From assembly GCF_009909615.1 (NCBI RefSeq), contig NZ_WWNE01000007.1:337493-374027 (forward strand): a stretch of DNA of 36,535 nucleotides. Reading direction: 5' to 3'. The stretch comes from Acidiluteibacter ferrifornacis. Lineage in GTDB: Bacteria; Bacteroidota; Bacteroidia; Flavobacteriales_E; Vicingaceae. Within the stretch, counting starts at the first letter, position 1, and the number at the start of each line of letters is the position of its first letter. Under the pieces are notes generated by a model. The model saw nothing but the letters and a program-made list of their open reading frames with translations, had not been told where the DNA came from and did not search any database. Below are positions 1 to 7,416 of this stretch, piece after piece. The position numbers were made by a program, and so were the translations under genes.

Positions 1-695
1 ATTGTCACATCTAAAAGAAGTGTATCTGTGCCACACAAGGATGTATCATTCCCTAAGTTTACAATTGGCGGATTAAAATAATTCACTGTTAAAGAATCTC
101 TAGTGGTGCAACCATTTACAGTTACATCTACCCAATAAACTCCTGTTTGAGTAACGGTGTATGTATTCGATGTTGAATTGTCCTGCCACAAATAAGCTCC
201 TCCTGCCGTGGTTGCATCGAGAGTTAAAGTCGTATTATCGCAAAAACTAGTGTCGTTTCCTAAATTAACAATGGGTTTAGGGAAAAAATTCACTTCAATA
301 GAGTCTCTAGTAGTGCATCCATTTACAGTTACATCCACCCAATATATTCCGGCTTGTGTGATGGTTTGTGTTGCTAAAGTTGAATTGTTACTCCATAAGT
401 AGCTTCCTGATGGTGTTGTCACATCTAAAAGAAGTGTATCTATGCCACATAAGGATGTATCATTCCCTAAGTTTACAATTGGCGGATTAAAATAATTCAC
501 TGTTATAGAATCTCTAGTGGTGCAACCATTTACAGTTACATCTACCCAATAAACTCCTGTTTGAGTAACGGTGTATGTATTCGATGTTGAATTGTCCTGC
601 CACAAATAAGTTCCTCCTACCGTGGTTGCATCGAGAGTTAAAGTCGTATTATCGCAAAAACTGGTGTCGTTTCCTAAATTAACAATGGGTTTAGG
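1..695 (-). repeat. Tandem 207-bp coding repeats arranged as a 414-bp A-B dimer
   Basis: In gene order the units are A1 (695-489), B1 (488-282), A2 (281-75) and B2 (74-1, cut by the edge). A1 and A2 differ at 4 of 207 bases by eye. B1 and the visible part of B2 differ at 3 of 74. A and B units differ much more from each other, so the 414-bp dimer is what has been duplicated. Each unit encodes one 69-residue Ig-like domain in frame. Confidence 0.9.
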
Positions 696-1772
696 GAAAA
701 AATTCACTTCAATAGTATCAAACTTTGTACAGTTATTGATAGAAACTTCTACTGTATAAACTCCGCTATTTTTAACTTTCAGCCTAGATCCAGTAGAATT
801 ATCTGACCATAAATAAGTTGCTCCATTCGTAAATGCATTTAACTGAATAGAATCTCCTGAACAAATTGATCTATCAGCGCCAAGAAAATCTTTTTCTACA
901 CCAAAATTAAACTCAAATAAAGCATCTACACCCGCTAAAAAGCTAATTGTAGTGTCAAACACTACAGATGTTGTTAAAGTTGATATACTAAGTTTTTTTA
1001 TTTGACTCCCGGTTCCTGAATTATTCAAAATATAATAAATAGCATCATTGCAATAGTTACCGCAAATTGCTCCAATGGTTGCACTATTAGACTCGGTTAC
1101 TAACGTCTGTAGGTTTGATCCGTTTAAGTCAATTCTTTGAATTTTATTTCCTGTTCTATTCGTAAAATATATGGTTGACTCTTTTGGAAACATTTTTATA
1201 TCGAAAAGAGATTCTGAGGTGTTATATATAGTCGTTATATTAGTTCCTAAAGGTAAATCTGCCCTTTCGATACTATTATTATTTGATAACAATTCTGTCC
1301 AGTAAATTTTATTTGAGAACGGGTCTACTTCTAATCCTAATATCGATTTTGCTGTTCCTAAATTAACAACTGACACAACATTATTCCCATTTGTATCACA
1401 ACTAAAAATTTGTGATCCGTTCGCAAGGTGATAATAAACCTTATTGTTGTCTCCATCAACATTTATCGTGGCAACATTGTTCAAGTTAATTTTTACATCT
1501 TGAATATTTGTCCCTGTAAGATTGGCATCCATTTTTTGAATTTTATTTAACCCACCGGCAGACCAGAATAATTGCTTTAGATTCTGGTCTACTCTGAGTC
1601 TTCTTATCAAAACCTGGTTGGAGGCTATTACTCTCGACTGCCCTGTTGTTAAGTTTAGACTATGTAATCGATTATTAATTTGGGTGCCCCAAAATAGGGT
1701 ATCCTGACTAACCCCTTTGAATGAAAAAAGCATCAATACCCAAAGCAGAGTTAATAATTTAAGTCTGTTCAT
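1..1772 (-). CDS. Secreted surface protein with YWTD-like propeller and tandem Ig-like repeats (partial, 3' end outside window)
   Basis: The reading frame opens at ATG 1772-1770 and stays open to the left edge, so the C-terminus is missing. Residues 1-23 form a signal peptide (MNRLKLLTLLWVLMLF then SFKGVSQ). The next 250 or so residues carry repeats of the type KIYWTE, QLFWS and TIYFTNR, each followed by a hydrophilic turn and an I/Q-R-D-L strand, as in LDL-receptor YWTD beta-propellers. From about residue 290 come Ig/SprB-like domains of about 69 residues with LGNDTSxC, YLWxxNST, GxYWVDVTVNGC and TTRDSI motifs, each with two cysteines. The first domain is divergent and the rest are nearly identical. 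Bacteroidota proteins of this build usually end in a gliding/type IX secretion sorting domain; that end is not visible, so export by that route is inferred. It starts 15 bases after the DUF6952 gene on the same strand. Confidence 0.85.
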   Translation of the reverse strand, partial: MNRLKLLTLLWVLMLFSFKGVSQDTLFWGTQINNRLHSLNLTTGQSRVIASNQVLIRRLRVDQNLKQLFWSAGGLNKIQKMDANLTGTNIQDVKINLNNVATINVDGDNNKVYYHLANGSQIFSCDTNGNNVVSVVNLGTAKSILGLEVDPFSNKIYWTELLSNNNSIERADLPLGTNITTIYNTSESLFDIKMFPKESTIYFTNRTGNKIQRIDLNGSNLQTLVTESNSATIGAICGNYCNDAIYYILNNSGTGSQIKKLSISTLTTSVVFDTTISFLAGVDALFEFNFGVEKDFLGADRSICSGDSIQLNAFTNGATYLWSDNSTGSRLKVKNSGVYTVEVSINNCTKFDTIEVNFFPKPIVNLGNDTSFCDNTTLTLDATTVGGTYLWQDNSTSNTYTVTQTGVYWVDVTVNGCTTRDSITVNYFNPPIVNLGNDTSLCGIDTLLLDVTTPSGSYLWSNNSTLATQTITQAGIYWVDVTVNGCTTRDSIEVNFFPKPIVNLGNDTSFCDNTTLTLDATTAGGAYLWQDNSTSNTYTVTQTGVYWVDVTVNGCTTRDSLTVNYFNPPIVNLGNDTSLCGTDTLLLDVT

Positions 1773-1787
1773 TAAAAAATATTTTGG

Positions 1788-2033
1788 CTACCCGCCAATA
1801 GAAACTCTGACTTTCTGAGTATAAGCTCGCAAAGCTTTTGCAAATGGTATACTCTCCTTTTGCATTTCTTTCTGAATCCAAATTGCAGCCATCACATGTG
1901 TCAGTTGTTCTCCTTCATCATCACCTTCTACTTCTATTGCAGGTTTATTCTCCTCTAAAATAGCATTTTCTGCGTTCTCCAACTCACTTAGTGTAAAATT
2001 TTCAACTAACTTTTTAATCACCGGAATCTTCAT
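1788..2033 (-). CDS. DUF6952-family small protein
   Basis: This is an 81-residue soluble protein starting MKIPVIKKLVENF, with no signal peptide or membrane segment. A helical acidic middle (SELENAENAILEEN, then EGDDEGEQ) is followed by HVMAAIWIQKEM. It resembles the small Bacteroidota family I know as DUF6952, which commonly sits directly after a thioredoxin gene, exactly as here with a 2-base spacer. No biochemical function is known to me. The context (mazG, thioredoxin, then this gene) suggests a housekeeping or redox-linked role, but that is inference. The family name is given from memory with moderate confidence. Confidence 0.8.
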   Translation of the reverse strand: MKIPVIKKLVENFTLSELENAENAILEENKPAIEVEGDDEGEQLTHVMAAIWIQKEMQKESIPFAKALRAYTQKVRVSIGG

Positions 2034-2035
2034 AG

Positions 2036-2350
2036 TTATAACTTTTCAATTAATGACACGACTACTTCTTCTTTGCTTGTAGCTGTTCCTTCTACCAATT
2101 TCCCATTTTTAAAGATGGCAAAAAATGGCAAGTTATCTACTCCTGCCGCAGCTCGAGCTACTTCATTCTCTTCAGCATTCACTTCTAAAAATGATACACT
2201 TGCGTACTTTTCATCGTTAGATAGACGCTTAAATTTCGGCGCAAACAATTTGCATGAACCACACCAATCTGCGTAATACTTAACAATTACATTCTCTTTG
2301 TTTGATACATTCTCTTCCCAACTTTGGTCGGTAATTTTTTCTACTGCCAT
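2036..2350 (-). CDS. Thioredoxin-family protein
   Basis: The 104-residue single-domain thioredoxin has active site W29-C30-G31-S32-C33, preceded by KYYAD, and the expected cis-proline at P75 (DNLPFF) followed by the strand IFKNGK. No signal peptide is present, so it should act in the cytoplasm as a dithiol-disulfide oxidoreductase. The dipeptide between the cysteines is GS rather than the GP of classical TrxA, so redox potential and partners may differ. It lies 12 bases after mazG and 2 bases before the DUF6952 gene, probably in one operon read leftward. Confidence 0.9.
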   Translation of the reverse strand: MAVEKITDQSWEENVSNKENVIVKYYADWCGSCKLFAPKFKRLSNDEKYASVSFLEVNAEENEVARAAAGVDNLPFFAIFKNGKLVEGTATSKEEVVVSLIEKL

Positions 2351-2362
2351 AATTTCTAATTT

Positions 2363-3130
2363 TTATATTGTTTTTGCTTTGTTCCAATATTTATCCATCT
2401 CAGCCAATGTCATTTCTCCCATCACTTTTCCATCTTTGGCTGACTCTACTTCTAAATACTGAAACCGTTTTATAAATTTTTTGTTTGTCTTTTCTAACGC
2501 ATCTTCTGGGTTAACGCCTAAAAATCTAGCATAGTTAATAATTGAAAACAATACATCTCCTAACTCTCCCTCAACCTTCTCTTTTGGAGAATTAGCTTCA
2601 ACTTCTGTTTTTAGTTCCGCTAATTCTTCTTCCACTTTCTCATACACCTGCTCCTTCTTCTCCCAATCAAAACCAACTCCACGCGCTTTATCCTGAATTC
2701 GAATCGCTTTTATTAAAGCAGGTAACGATTTAGGAACACCTTCCAAAACAGACTTATTCCCTTCTTTCAGTTTTAGCTTTTCCCAATTATCTAGAACTTC
2801 TCTTTCATCTTTTACTTTTACGTCTCCATAAATGTGCGGGTGCCTGTGAATCAATTTCTCACATATTCCATTCAAAACATCTGAAACATCCCATCCATGG
2901 CTTTCTGATCCAATTTTAGAATAAAAAACCAAGTGTAAAAACAAATCGCCCAGCTCCTTTTTAACTTCCGAATAATCCTCATCGTGAATCGCATCCACTA
3001 ACTCATAGGTCTCTTCTACAGTCAGGTGTCGAAGAGTTTGCATGGTTTGCTTCTTATCCCACGGACACTTTTCTCGTAAGTCATCCATGATATCTAGTAG
3101 TCGCTTAAATGCCTCTAATCGTTTGTCCAT
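2363..3130 (-). CDS. mazG: Nucleoside triphosphate pyrophosphohydrolase MazG
   Basis: The 255-residue two-domain MazG hydrolyses NTPs/dNTPs to NMP and pyrophosphate, a house-cleaning function in the cytoplasm. The N-terminal domain shows CPWDKKQT at residues 22-29, E39-E40-x2-E43 and E59-L-G-D62, the metal-binding EExxE...ExxD signature. The second domain repeats it with EELAE at 168-172 and E189-L-G-D192. Length matches E. coli MazG (263 aa). It heads a mazG-thioredoxin-DUF6952 operon on the minus strand, and a TATTTTTG box lies 15 bases before the ATG. Confidence 0.95.
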   Translation of the reverse strand: MDKRLEAFKRLLDIMDDLREKCPWDKKQTMQTLRHLTVEETYELVDAIHDEDYSEVKKELGDLFLHLVFYSKIGSESHGWDVSDVLNGICEKLIHRHPHIYGDVKVKDEREVLDNWEKLKLKEGNKSVLEGVPKSLPALIKAIRIQDKARGVGFDWEKKEQVYEKVEEELAELKTEVEANSPKEKVEGELGDVLFSIINYARFLGVNPEDALEKTNKKFIKRFQYLEVESAKDGKVMGEMTLAEMDKYWNKAKTI

Positions 3131-3144
3131 AACTCAATTTTGTG

Positions 3145-3152
3145 CAAAAATA
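3145..3152 (-). promoter_or_regulatory. Putative -7 box (TATTTTTG) for mazG operon
   Basis: The minus-strand match to the Bacteroidota TAnnTTTG element ends 15 bases before the mazG ATG. No clear TTG element was found at -33. Confidence 0.4.
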
Positions 3153-3193
3153 CGCACCTCTAATGGGATTAAAAATTTAAGCTTCATTTTTTA

Positions 3194-3201
3194 TACTTTT
3201 G
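3194..3201 (+). promoter_or_regulatory. Putative -7 box (TACTTTTG) for PagL-like gene
   Basis: The match to TAnnTTTG ends 19 bases before ATG 3220. It overlaps the upstream TTG 3199 of the longer open frame, which argues for the ATG start. No convincing -33 element was found. Confidence 0.4.
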
Positions 3202-3219
3202 AGAGACCAACTATTATTG

Positions 3220-4308
3220 ATGAAACAACTTTCACTGCTACTTTTATTTTTTCAATTCGTTCCTCTCGTTGCACAAGAAGAAGTCACCATTCATCCATAC
3301 ACTGTTGGTGTGCGCTCTCAGTATGGTTTTATTTTGAATCATTCTGAAACAATGGAGTTTGTGACGAGACAGCACATCTCTGCATTTGAGGTTTATTGGG
3401 AAAAAAACACGCTAGGTAAAAATAATTGGGAACAAGAATATAATCTTCCCAAATGGGGCATTGCCTTTTATGCGGCTCATTTCAATCAATACATCGGCAA
3501 CGGCTATGGACTGCACCCCTACATCTCTATTCCCATCATTAACAACAGAGTATACCATCTAGATTTTCGGATGGGCGCTGGACTAGGCTACATCTCTAAT
3601 CCATTTGATGGTATCGATAACTTTAAAAATGTGGCCATAGGAACTCCAATAAATGCCTTTCTGACGTTACTCCTTGATTCTTACTTTAAATTGAATGACA
3701 GAACCAACTTACACACCAACATTGCTTTTACCCACTTTAGTAATGCTTCATTTGCAAAGCCCAATTTAGGCATCAATATCCCAACCATAGGGATAGGATT
3801 GGATTATAATTTTGGCGAGAAAGCGGCTCTTGAAGTAAATAGAGAAATCGATTTTATACGAAAAGAGCATCCGATCAAACTAAGCATCCGTTCAGGATTT
3901 GGAATCAGTGAATCTTCTGCTACGATAGATAAAAAGTATATTTCAGGAATTTTTTCTGTTGCAGCAGAAAAACAATTCACTCCAAAAAGCAAGCTAGGAT
4001 TGGAAACCAATGTATTTCAAAGTGGAGCATTGATCGATGAACTAGAAGCTTTGGGAGAAAAAGTAAACAGCGATCTTGAAGCCATGCAGATTGGTATTGG
4101 CGCTTCTCATACATTGACTTTTGATCGTTTAGGATTGTACTTGCAGCTTGGCCTTTATCTGAAATCGAAATACAAAGAAGAAGGCAATTCCTATAGAAGA
4201 CTGGGGCTTATTTACTCCTTCGACAATAAATTAAGTACTCACATCATTCTCAAAACTCATGCTTTTAAAGCTGAATATGTAGAATTTGGAATAGGATATA
4301 CTTTATGA
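3220..4308 (+). CDS. PagL-like lipid A deacylase (acyloxyacyl hydrolase family)
   Basis: I choose ATG 3220 (362 aa) over the TTG at 3199 because it begins a clean signal peptide (MKQLSLLLLFFQFVPLVAQ). The body alternates hydrophobic and polar residues like an outer-membrane beta-barrel. The motif T-H172-F-S174-N175, followed by KPNLGINIPTIGIGLDYNF, matches the His/Ser catalytic region of PagL-type lipid A 3-O-deacylases in Bacteroidota. It probably trims an acyl chain from lipid A in the outer membrane. PagL itself is about 150-190 residues; here an extra C-terminal half of about 150 residues forms further barrel-like strands ending in FGIGYTL. It overlaps the next gene by 4 bases (ATGA), so the two are probably translationally coupled. 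Confidence 0.75.
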   Translation: MKQLSLLLLFFQFVPLVAQEEVTIHPYTVGVRSQYGFILNHSETMEFVTRQHISAFEVYWEKNTLGKNNWEQEYNLPKWGIAFYAAHFNQYIGNGYGLHPYISIPIINNRVYHLDFRMGAGLGYISNPFDGIDNFKNVAIGTPINAFLTLLLDSYFKLNDRTNLHTNIAFTHFSNASFAKPNLGINIPTIGIGLDYNFGEKAALEVNREIDFIRKEHPIKLSIRSGFGISESSATIDKKYISGIFSVAAEKQFTPKSKLGLETNVFQSGALIDELEALGEKVNSDLEAMQIGIGASHTLTFDRLGLYLQLGLYLKSKYKEEGNSYRRLGLIYSFDNKLSTHIILKTHAFKAEYVEFGIGYTL

Positions 4309-5042
4309 AAAAAATAGCACTCTACTTATTCCTTTCTGTCATTCTTCTTTCTTGTGAGAAAGAACACATGGGCGATTGCTTCACTTCTACAGGATCGAAA
4401 ACTTCAGAATATCGACCAAGCGGTGATTTTCAAATTATAGAATTAGACGATAGGATTGACCTGGATATCATTTGGGATTCTATTCCTTCCATAAAAGTAG
4501 AGGCGGGTAGCGGAATAATCGACAATATCATTACCGAAATTAAAGACGGACAGCTCTCCATTAGGAATGAAAACAAATGCAACTTTGTTAGAAGCTATAA
4601 AAAGAGAATGAAGGTAACGGTGACAGGAAATTCCTTCAATGAAATTACTTACAGAGGATCAGGAGAGGTGAATTGCCTGAACACATTGCGACCAGCTACC
4701 CTAAAAGTAGACTGTTGGGAGTCAAGCGGCGACTTGAATTTAGACTTTGAAAGCACCGAGAGTTTTCTGAAAATTCATACTGGCCCAACTGTGATAACTG
4801 CGAAAGGAAAAACAAATAATTCTATTCTTTATATTGGTGGAGCAGGCCAAATTAGGGCGGAGGGTTTGATTGCTCAAAATGGCTATATTGTAAATGCACA
4901 TACTGGAATCATTTATTCCCGAACGATAAACAAATTAGAAGTGCATTTAGAAAGTAACGGAGACGTGTACTCTTATGGTGTTCCGAATGAACTTTCTATT
5001 ACAAAGACAGGGAAGGGGAATTATATACAACTTTATCGGTGA
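4305..5042 (+). CDS. GIN-domain (DUF2807) lipoprotein
   Basis: This 245-residue lipoprotein has signal peptide MKKIALYLFLSVILLSC with the lipobox cysteine at C17. The rest follows the putative auto-transporter adhesin head GIN domain (DUF2807) pattern: short repeating strands such as IDLDIIWDSIPSIKVEAG, ITYRGSGEVNC, ESSGDLNLDF and HLESNGDVYSYG, typical of a right-handed beta-helix. It is probably anchored in the outer membrane or faces the periplasm. The family's biochemical role is unknown. It overlaps the PagL-like gene upstream by 4 bases and its stop abuts the next gene. Confidence 0.8.
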   Translation: MKKIALYLFLSVILLSCEKEHMGDCFTSTGSKTSEYRPSGDFQIIELDDRIDLDIIWDSIPSIKVEAGSGIIDNIITEIKDGQLSIRNENKCNFVRSYKKRMKVTVTGNSFNEITYRGSGEVNCLNTLRPATLKVDCWESSGDLNLDFESTESFLKIHTGPTVITAKGKTNNSILYIGGAGQIRAEGLIAQNGYIVNAHTGIIYSRTINKLEVHLESNGDVYSYGVPNELSITKTGKGNYIQLYR

Positions 5043-5050
5043 TAACACAA

Positions 5051-5620
5051 ATGAGAATACTTGTAATTTTACTTCTTCTATGTAATTTGACTTTTGGTCA
5101 GAAAATATATACTTACACTATAGATTTACCGTATCCGGATCGTGTAGAAAATGATTCAGTCAAAGATTATATATCTAAAGCTGATAGTGTATGGAAAAAA
5201 TATTATAAAGAAGGGTTTAATAGAGTTGATTTGGAATATAATAACAATATATCCCTTCAATTAATCTATGACTCTCTTGGCAATGGAGAAAAATTTATTG
5301 AGTTTTTCTCTGACACAATAGGAGTTGAGTTAAATTACTCTAAGAAATCTAAATCATATCTATTAAAACAGTATGAATGGTATTATGGTTTTAGTTCCCA
5401 CCTTGAATATTGGTATACAAACGAAAACCTGTTTGAGTATTGGAGATATGATGACTCAGAAAATCTTGAGAAGATTATAAGGATTAAAAAAGGTGAAGAC
5501 TTAAAAACAATAGAAATTACGGACATAAAAAACTTTCAAGAATCAACTGTAAAATATACTTATAGAAAAGTTGATAAGAAATGGATTTTAGATGATACAA
5601 AGAAAGTATTCCAAGAATAA
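5051..5620 (+). CDS. Hypothetical secreted protein
   Basis: I do not recognise the family. From ATG 5051 the 189-residue product has a signal peptide (MRILVILLLLCNLTFGQ); an in-frame GTG at 5039 overlaps the preceding stop but adds only MITQ. The mature part is polar and rich in Tyr, Lys and Asp, with sequences such as LEYNNNISLQLIYDSLGNG and EYWRYDDSENLEKIIRIKKG. These suggest repeated beta-hairpins resembling periplasmic MORN-like or toxin_15-like strand repeats, but no repeat is clear enough to name. It follows the GIN-domain lipoprotein closely and is probably co-transcribed. This gene looks more AT-rich than its neighbours. Confidence 0.7.
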   Translation: MRILVILLLLCNLTFGQKIYTYTIDLPYPDRVENDSVKDYISKADSVWKKYYKEGFNRVDLEYNNNISLQLIYDSLGNGEKFIEFFSDTIGVELNYSKKSKSYLLKQYEWYYGFSSHLEYWYTNENLFEYWRYDDSENLEKIIRIKKGEDLKTIEITDIKNFQESTVKYTYRKVDKKWILDDTKKVFQE

Positions 5621-5724
5621 TAGTCAAAGTCACTCCTTTCATAAAATTTATCATTTACCTCGTCCTCCCCTCCCAAATAAGCTTAAAAAACACACATTTT
5701 CCAACCCAAATAAACAGCTTTGTT

Positions 5725-5732
5725 TAAATTTG
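5725..5732 (+). promoter_or_regulatory. Putative -7 box (TAAATTTG) for NqrM-like gene
   Basis: The match to TAnnTTTG ends 19 bases before ATG 5751. It lies in the 130-base spacer, which otherwise shows nothing recognisable. Confidence 0.4.
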
Positions 5733-5750
5733 CAGTCAAAATAAAATGTC

Positions 5751-5945
5751 ATGAAAGTATTTTTGATTTCAGTTGTATTTTTAGCCCTTGGTTTTGCAGG
5801 AATTGCTGTAAAATTGATCTTCAAAAAGAACGGAAAATTTGCAGGAACTTGTGCTAGCAACAATCCAATGTTGCAAGAAGAAGGCGCTTCTTGTGGAGTT
5901 TGTGGTGCTCGCCCTGAAGAGAAATGTAAAGCGTCAGACGATTAA
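5751..5945 (+). CDS. Small membrane-anchored Cys protein, NqrM-like
   Basis: The 64-residue protein has one N-terminal membrane segment (residues 3-23, FLISVVFLALGFAGIAVKLI). A short soluble tail carries four cysteines at C34, C48, C51 and C59 in the layout GTCASNN, GASCGVCG and EEKCK. NqrM (DUF539), the maturation factor that helps insert the Fe centre between NqrD and NqrE of Na+-NQR, has the same size, a single TM and a four-Cys tail. The gene ends 9 bases from apbE, whose product flavinylates NqrB and NqrC, which supports this reading. The Cys spacing is not identical to proteobacterial NqrM, so the assignment is inference; it may be a distinct Bacteroidota family. Confidence 0.75.
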   Translation: MKVFLISVVFLALGFAGIAVKLIFKKNGKFAGTCASNNPMLQEEGASCGVCGARPEEKCKASDD

Positions 5946-5954
5946 TACTGACTC

Positions 5955-6980
5955 TTAATTTTCAATCATCTCTAATTTAGACTCTAAGCCCTTTGTAAGA
6001 AAGGTTTTGAATTTTCCAGTACTGTCGGAATAGATTAAAAAAGCATCCAACGATTTATCGGTTGCTAAGAATTCAATCGACTTTTCTAATCCCATCACCA
6101 TAAAGCAGGTGGCATAAGCATCAGCGGTCATCGCGTCATCGGCCACAACAGACGCACTCAACAAACTGTGACGAACTGGATATCCATTTTCGGGATTAAT
6201 GGTGTGAGAATACTTAATCCCATCTTCCTCATAGAATTTACGATAGTTTCCAGAAGTCGCCAATGCTTTCCCGTCTAACGACAATACTGCACTCAATTCC
6301 CTAGTTTCAGCATTCTCAACTGGCTTGTCAATGCCCAAACGCCAAACCTCATTGTTTTCATTCACGCCTTGAGCCACCACTTCACCACCTAACTCTACCA
6401 TAAAGTTTTCAATGGAATTCGCTTTCAAGAAATTGGCCAACACATCAGCTGAATACCCTTGCGCAATGGCATTAAAATCCAACATAGCTGAGGAATCGTC
6501 TTTTGTCACAGTATTTCCTTGAATGGTAAAATGCGCTCGTCCTACAAATTGCATCAAGCTATCAATTAGCGCTGAATCTATTTTTTCTTTGTTTTTAAAT
6601 CCCCATCCCCAAGCATTAATCACTGGCGCCAACGTAACATCAAAAGCTCCATTAGTCTTCTCTTGTACCTCAAAAGATTTTTGCAAAACCTCTAAAAACA
6701 TTTTATCTACCTCAACGGATAATTTTTGCGAATTCAGCTCACTAATTAATGAAGTCGGTAAATAAGTGCTCATCGATTCGTCTACCCTTTTCAAAATGGA
6801 ATCCATTTGAACTTTAAAATCACGCTTCTGAGCATCCAAATATTTGATGTGGTAGGTCGTTCCTTGCGCTTCCCCTTCTAAATAAACAAGTGAATTATCG
6901 GTTGAGCTTTCTTTTTCTATCGGTTGGTTACATCCAACAATCGTGAGTACCGCAAGAGCTGCAAATAGTATCTTCTTCAT
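5955..6980 (-). CDS. apbE: FAD:protein FMN transferase (ApbE lipoprotein)
   Basis: The 341-residue ApbE covalently attaches FMN from FAD to Thr/Ser of target flavoproteins such as NqrB/NqrC or RnfG in the periplasm. The lipoprotein signal MKKILFAALAVLTIVGC puts the anchor at C17. Family motifs are in order: DVTLAPVINAWGWG (114-127), LDFNAIAQGYSADV (167-180), VELGGEVVAQG (195-205), SGNYRKFYE (243-251), HTINPENGYPV (259-269) and the metal-binding DDAMTADAYAT (281-291). It is last in a yaaA-DUF2452-apbE operon; its start codon abuts the DUF2452 stop (shared base 6980). Confidence 0.93.
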   Translation of the reverse strand: MKKILFAALAVLTIVGCNQPIEKESSTDNSLVYLEGEAQGTTYHIKYLDAQKRDFKVQMDSILKRVDESMSTYLPTSLISELNSQKLSVEVDKMFLEVLQKSFEVQEKTNGAFDVTLAPVINAWGWGFKNKEKIDSALIDSLMQFVGRAHFTIQGNTVTKDDSSAMLDFNAIAQGYSADVLANFLKANSIENFMVELGGEVVAQGVNENNEVWRLGIDKPVENAETRELSAVLSLDGKALATSGNYRKFYEEDGIKYSHTINPENGYPVRHSLLSASVVADDAMTADAYATCFMVMGLEKSIEFLATDKSLDAFLIYSDSTGKFKTFLTKGLESKLEMIEN

Positions 6981-7414
6981 TAATCAAGAATTTCCCAGGT
7001 ATGATCTGCCAACAATTTCGCCTTTGCCACAAATGTCTTATAGCCACCCATTCTTCCCCATTGATCTGGAGCAATCATCGATAATAAGTCTCGACCATTC
7101 TCACGGGTGTAAAAATAATAAGTGTGTCCAACAAGAGGTTTGAATCCCATTTCCGATTTATAGATTTGCTCAGAAATCTCTACTCGACTTTTCAGCTTAT
7201 TGGCCTGTTGTATCAACAATTCCATTTGATCATAAATCTGCTTCATCTGAGAGTTTGTCTGCTCTACCATCGCTGACATCGCCGTCGACTTGATTCGCTC
7301 TTTATCATCCGGAAATATGACCGCCGAACTCACATTGTGCGCATAAGGCAGCGTACTCGGAGTCTCAGTAATTTTATCTTTATCTATCGGATTGTGTGTC
7401 CTTCTTTCGCTCAT
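6980..7414 (-). CDS. DUF2452 domain protein
   Basis: This 144-residue cytoplasmic protein has the family opening RTHNPIDKDKITETPSTLPY, then a helical coiled-coil-like segment (about residues 50-100, MSAMVEQTNSQMKQIYDQME). The conserved C-terminal block runs GHTYYFYTRENGRDLLSMI and then DQWG. The C-terminal block lets DUF2452 be recognised; its function is unknown to me. It starts 2 bases after yaaA ends and its stop touches the apbE start, so the three are probably one transcript. Confidence 0.85.
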   Translation of the reverse strand: MSERRTHNPIDKDKITETPSTLPYAHNVSSAVIFPDDKERIKSTAMSAMVEQTNSQMKQIYDQMELLIQQANKLKSRVEISEQIYKSEMGFKPLVGHTYYFYTRENGRDLLSMIAPDQWGRMGGYKTFVAKAKLLADHTWEILD

Positions 7415-7416
7415 CT

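Noticed and set aside
208-402. Plus-strand open frame within the repeat array
   Set aside because: It is antisense to the continuous minus-strand surface protein and encodes no recognisable sequence.
1-695. CRISPR-like regular repeats
   Set aside because: The units are 207 bp with no spacers and form a continuous coding frame for Ig-like domains.
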